Part shown: one piece after another, positions 61,411 through 64,000 of the stretch
How the letters are laid out: the number at the start of each line of letters is the position of its first letter
Numbering within the stretch: the first letter of the stretch is position 1
Source of the DNA: Tepidiforma flava
Lineage (GTDB): Bacteria; Chloroflexota; Dehalococcoidia; Tepidiformales; Tepidiformaceae
Assembly: GCF_027594505.1 (NCBI RefSeq)
Contig: NZ_CP115149.1
Span: 1-64,000, forward strand
Length of the DNA: 64,000 nt
Direction: 5' to 3'
The notes under the pieces: model-generated
The model's database searches: none
Told to the model about the DNA's origin: nothing
What the model saw: the letters and a program-made list of their open reading frames with translations, nothing else
Translations under genes and position numbers: made by a program

Positions 61411-62245
61411 GGCGCACCTCCGCCGGTTCGGTGACGACCCACCCGGTCGGGGCGACGCCGCCGGCGAGGCCGCCGCCGTCGATCACGAAGGATTCGCCGG
61501 TGATGTAGCTGGAGGCATCGGAGCAGAGGAAGACGGCGAGCGGCCCGAGCTCCCAGGCTTCGCCGAGGCGGCGGACGGTGATGAAGCGGCCGCGCTGGGC
61601 GCGCATCGCGGCTTCTTCCTCGGAGCGGGGCGGCTGCTGGGCGACGAAGCCGGGGATGATGCAGTTGACGCGGATGTTTTCGCCGATGAGCTGAGCGGCG
61701 AGGCTCTTGGTGAGGGAGATGACCCCGGCCTTCGCGGCGGCGTACGCGAGCGACTGCGGTGACGAGCGGAGGGCGGTGCCGCTGGCGACGTTGACGATGA
61801 CGCCGCCGGTGCCCTGCTTCAGGAGCTGCCGGGCGGCAGCGCGGGAGCAGTAGAACGTGCTGTAAAGGTTGACCTCGATGGTGTCGCGCCAGTCGTCATC
61901 CTCGAGGTCCTGGATGCGGTTGCCGGCGCCGCGGCGGTCGCCGATGCCGGCGTTGTTGAGCATGACATCGAGGCGGCCGAAGTGCTCGACGGTGCGTTCG
62001 ATGAGGGCGTCGCACTGTTCGCGGACGCGAACGTCGGTCGGGACGATGAGGGGGTCGCGGCCGCTGGCGGCGCGGATGTCGGCGGCGGCTTCTTCGAGCT
62101 GGGCGCGGGTGCGGCTGGCGATGCAGATGTCGGCGCCGGCTTCGGCGAGGGCGATCGCCATCGCCTTGCCGAGGCCGCGGCCGCCGCCGGTCACGATGAC
62201 GACCCGGCGCGGGGGCCCATCGAGCCGGAGACGTTCGAGGACCAT
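61403..62245 (-). CDS. Short-chain dehydrogenase/reductase
   Basis: The 280-residue intact product has the classical SDR marks: VIVTGGGRGLGKAMAIALAE, LNNAGIGDRRGAG, VASGTALRSSP and AYAAAKAGVISLTKSLAAQL with Tyr and Lys, then FVIDGGGLAGG. It is of the FabG-like kind. GGAGG precedes ATG 62245. It forms an operon with the other SDR. Confidence 0.87.
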   Translation of the reverse strand: MVLERLRLDGPPRRVVIVTGGGRGLGKAMAIALAEAGADICIASRTRAQLEEAAADIRAASGRDPLIVPTDVRVREQCDALIERTVEHFGRLDVMLNNAGIGDRRGAGNRIQDLEDDDWRDTIEVNLYSTFYCSRAAARQLLKQGTGGVIVNVASGTALRSSPQSLAYAAAKAGVISLTKSLAAQLIGENIRVNCIIPGFVAQQPPRSEEEAAMRAQRGRFITVRRLGEAWELGPLAVFLCSDASSYITGESFVIDGGGLAGGVAPTGWVVTEPAEVRHG

Positions 62246-62305
62246 GGGAACCTCCGGGGGTGGTGTGGTGCGGGCCATGATACGGGGAGCGCGGTTGGGG
62301 GCCGC

Positions 62306-63129
62306 TCAGCCGGCGATGCGGTAGGCCCCGATCGCGAGCGTGATGATGGCGACGGCGTAGCGGTAGAGCACGAACACGAGGAGGGAGCGGGTCCGCACCC
62401 AGCGGAGGAGGAAGTGGATGGCGGCGAAGCCGACGACGGCCGAGGTGACGAAGCCGACGACCATCTGGCGGGCCTCGGCGCCGGAGAGGGCAGCGAGGTC
62501 GGCCGACTTGAGCAGGAGCGCGCCGACGAACGCCGGCGTGCCGAGGAGGAACGCGAAGCGCACGGCGTCTTCGCGGCGGAGACCGCGGGCGAGCGCGACG
62601 GTGACGGTGGCGCCGGAGCGGGAGACGCCGGGGATGAGGGCGAACGCCTGGCCGACGCCGATGTACAGCGCGTCGCGGATGCCGACGGAGGCCATCGGAC
62701 GGCGCTTGGGGGCGAGACTGTCGGCCGCGAGCATCACGGTGCCCATGAGGGCGAGCATGATGGCGACCAGCCAGGGCTGCCGGACGTGAGATTCGATCCA
62801 GCTGTCGAACAGGAGGCCGGCGACCGCGGCGGGAACGGAGCCGACAGCGAGGAGCCAGAGGAGGCGGGTGTCGGTGCGCCAGGCGGCTACGCGCGCGCCG
62901 TGGCGGACGAGGTCCGCCAGGCCGGTCCGGAACATCACGTACCAGTCGCGCCAGAAGTAGGCGAGGAGTGCGAGGAGCGTGCCGCCGTGGAGGCCGACAT
63001 CGAAGGCGAGGCCCTGGTCCTCCCAGCCGAAGAGGGCGGGAACGAGGATGAGGTGGCCCGAGCTGGAGATCGGCAGGAACTCAGCGACGCCCTGCACGAT
63101 CCCAGGATGACGGCGCGAACGAGGTCCAC
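62306..63129 (-). CDS. uppP: Undecaprenyl-diphosphate phosphatase (frameshifted)
   Basis: About 274 residues with one base missing near 63103. It recycles undecaprenyl diphosphate for wall synthesis. VQGVAEFLPISSSGHLIL is the first signature (with the conserved Glu, Ser and His) and ALIPGVSRSGATVTVALARG is the second. Eight or more membrane helices. GTG 63129. It fits with the pbpA cell-wall operon at 44 kb. Confidence 0.92.
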
Positions 63130-63185
63130 GGGGAACGTTCGCCGTGCCGCGCCTAAGGGGCAACGGCGGCGGGGAAAGCCGCGGT

Positions 63186-63486
63186 TCAGTCGACGCCGGC
63201 GATTTTCGTATAGCGTTCGATGACGGGGCGGCCGGCGAGGAGGCCGGCGAGTTTCGCGCCGAGCGCGCATGTGGTCGGTCTTGCCGTGGGCTTCGAAGGC
63301 GGCGGCGTCGCGGTAGTTCTCGTAGAAGAGGAAGGTCGCCGGGTCGCTGTCGGCGACGTGGAGCGAATAGGCGGGGACGGCGCCGGCTTCGTTGGCTTTG
63401 ACGGCGGCGACCATTTCGGTGAGGGCGGCGCGGAGCTCGGCTTCCTTGCCGGGCTGCGCCTGGAGCTTGGCGACGATGGTGATCAC
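63186..63486 (-). CDS. Antibiotic biosynthesis monooxygenase (ABM) domain protein (frameshifted)
   Basis: About 100 residues after restoring two bases at a CGCGC repeat near 63268. It begins MITIVAKLQAQPGKEAELRA, and the rest shows the ferredoxin-like beta-alpha-beta pattern (LHVADSDPATFLFYENYRD, AAAFEAHGKTDHM). These small dimeric proteins act as quinol or heme-type monooxygenases. The function is unassigned. ATG 63486. Confidence 0.82.
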
Positions 63487-63578
63487 GGGGCAGGACCTCC
63501 GGGGATTTGCCGGGGCATTCTACGGCTGCGTAACGGGTTGCGTGACAAAACCCAGGTCGGAGCCCAGAATGCGGGGCG

Positions 63579-64000
63579 ATGTGGCTCCAGACGATGCCGG
63601 CGGACCAGGCGGAGCTGCTCCGGGATGAGGCGCAGCGCCACCCGGCAGCAGCGGAGGGGTCAGCTACCCCGAGTGGTACTTCAAGCGGTGGCATTTCCTG
63701 CCGGAGGGGTACCTTTCGGAGCGGAGCGCCAGGCTGTACGACCGGGTGATTCGGCCCGTCTACTGGGCCGGGAGCGAGGGCGGGCCGCGCGGCTCATTGC
63801 GCGGTGGCTGGAGCGGACGGGGGCCCGCCGGGTGCTCGAACTGGCGCCCGGGCCGGGGCGGCTGCTGGCGCGGCTGAGCGAGCGCCTGCCCGCCGTGGAG
63901 TTCCGGGCGGTGGAGCTCTCGCCGTATTTCGTCGCCGGGACACGCGCGCCGGGGAAACGCGGTCGTGGTGCACGGCGACGCGCGGCGGCTGGAGCAGGTG
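63579..64000 (+). CDS. Class I SAM-dependent methyltransferase, cut by the window edge (several frameshifts)
   Basis: The visible part starts WLQTMPADQAELLRDEAQRH and, after small base losses near 63658, 63783 and 63952, reaches EWYFKRWHFLPEGYLSERSA and the SAM site VLELAPGPGRLLARLSERLP followed by FRAVELSPYFVA and HGDARRLEQV. The C-terminus is missing. The substrate is unknown. A CAGAAT lies eight bases before ATG 63579, again suggesting leaderless transcription. Confidence 0.75.

Overview
This is a GC-rich bacterial chromosome segment with no rRNA, phage, transposon or CRISPR array. Gene content suggests a Chloroflexota member, perhaps a Tepidiforma-like Dehalococcoidia: a DUF3090 protein, coenzyme F420 genes (cofE, npdG), FHA proteins beside a penicillin-binding protein, a short ArgA-type acetyltransferase, and LexA-like sites of the GAAC-N4-GTTC type. 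The lineage is inferred from gene content only.

The most important property for any user is that about 40 genes, including recA, gltX, rplU, pfkA, pbpA and glpK, are broken by roughly 65 small frameshifts. Nearly all move the frame by -1 at G or C runs. At least five are 2-base losses at CG repeats. When the missing bases are restored, each gene reaches the usual length of its family. I therefore read these as uncorrected sequence deletions, and annotate the genes as whole CDSs spanning the shifts.

Layout. 1-7.1 kb: end of a degenerate GGDEF gene, NIPSNAP-like and ArgA-like genes, a formyltransferase, an S9 peptidase/Xaa-Pro peptidase pair and a WYL regulator. 7.1-13.4 kb: DUF3090, a glpK-glpD-sirtuin operon and two alpha/beta hydrolases. 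13.4-19.5 kb: rpmB, a YloV/FakA-like kinase, a cupredoxin lipoprotein, a sulfite-oxidase-like enzyme, lspA-rluD-gltX and tRNA-Gln. 19.5-25.7 kb: enoyl-CoA hydratase, DUF3293, a DHA2 exporter, rplS, dut-crcB, a Phd/PIN toxin-antitoxin pair and a secreted dioxygenase. 25.7-32.1 kb: npdG-hydrolase-cofE (F420) and ftsH-rplU-rpmA-rpmE-DUF1385. 32.1-37.3 kb: an SOS-box-preceded ImuB-like gene with DUF6504, a flavodoxin, a HAD phosphatase, a THUMP-like methyltransferase, a 2-hydroxyacid dehydrogenase and a small HTH protein. 37.4-47.1 kb: DUF3048, pfkA, bcp, an M1 peptidase, pbpA-fhaA-fhaB and an acyl-CoA dehydrogenase. 47.1-54.1 kb: recA-recX, DUF167, glyS, a tandem-repeat protein of unknown function, a double GNAT and an O-antigen-ligase-like protein. 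54.1-64 kb: a globin-coupled sensor, a 5'-3' exonuclease, tRNA-Val, a CAP protein, an atypical response regulator, DinB, GNAT, an FTR-like protein, two SDRs, uppP, an ABM monooxygenase and a methyltransferase cut by the window edge.

Two expression habits recur. Many operon genes overlap by an NTGA quartet (GTGA, ATGA or TTGA), implying translational coupling. At least twelve genes have a TANNNT-like -10 element only 6-8 bases before the start codon, implying leaderless mRNAs. The genes fit an aerobic heterotroph living on peptides (S9, M1, M24 peptidases), glycerol and fatty acids, with F420 redox chemistry and an SOS response. No single new system stands out. The best leads are the LexA-like sites at imuB and recA, the tandem-repeat protein at 50.8 kb, the FTR-like protein and the paired operator at the WYL regulator.
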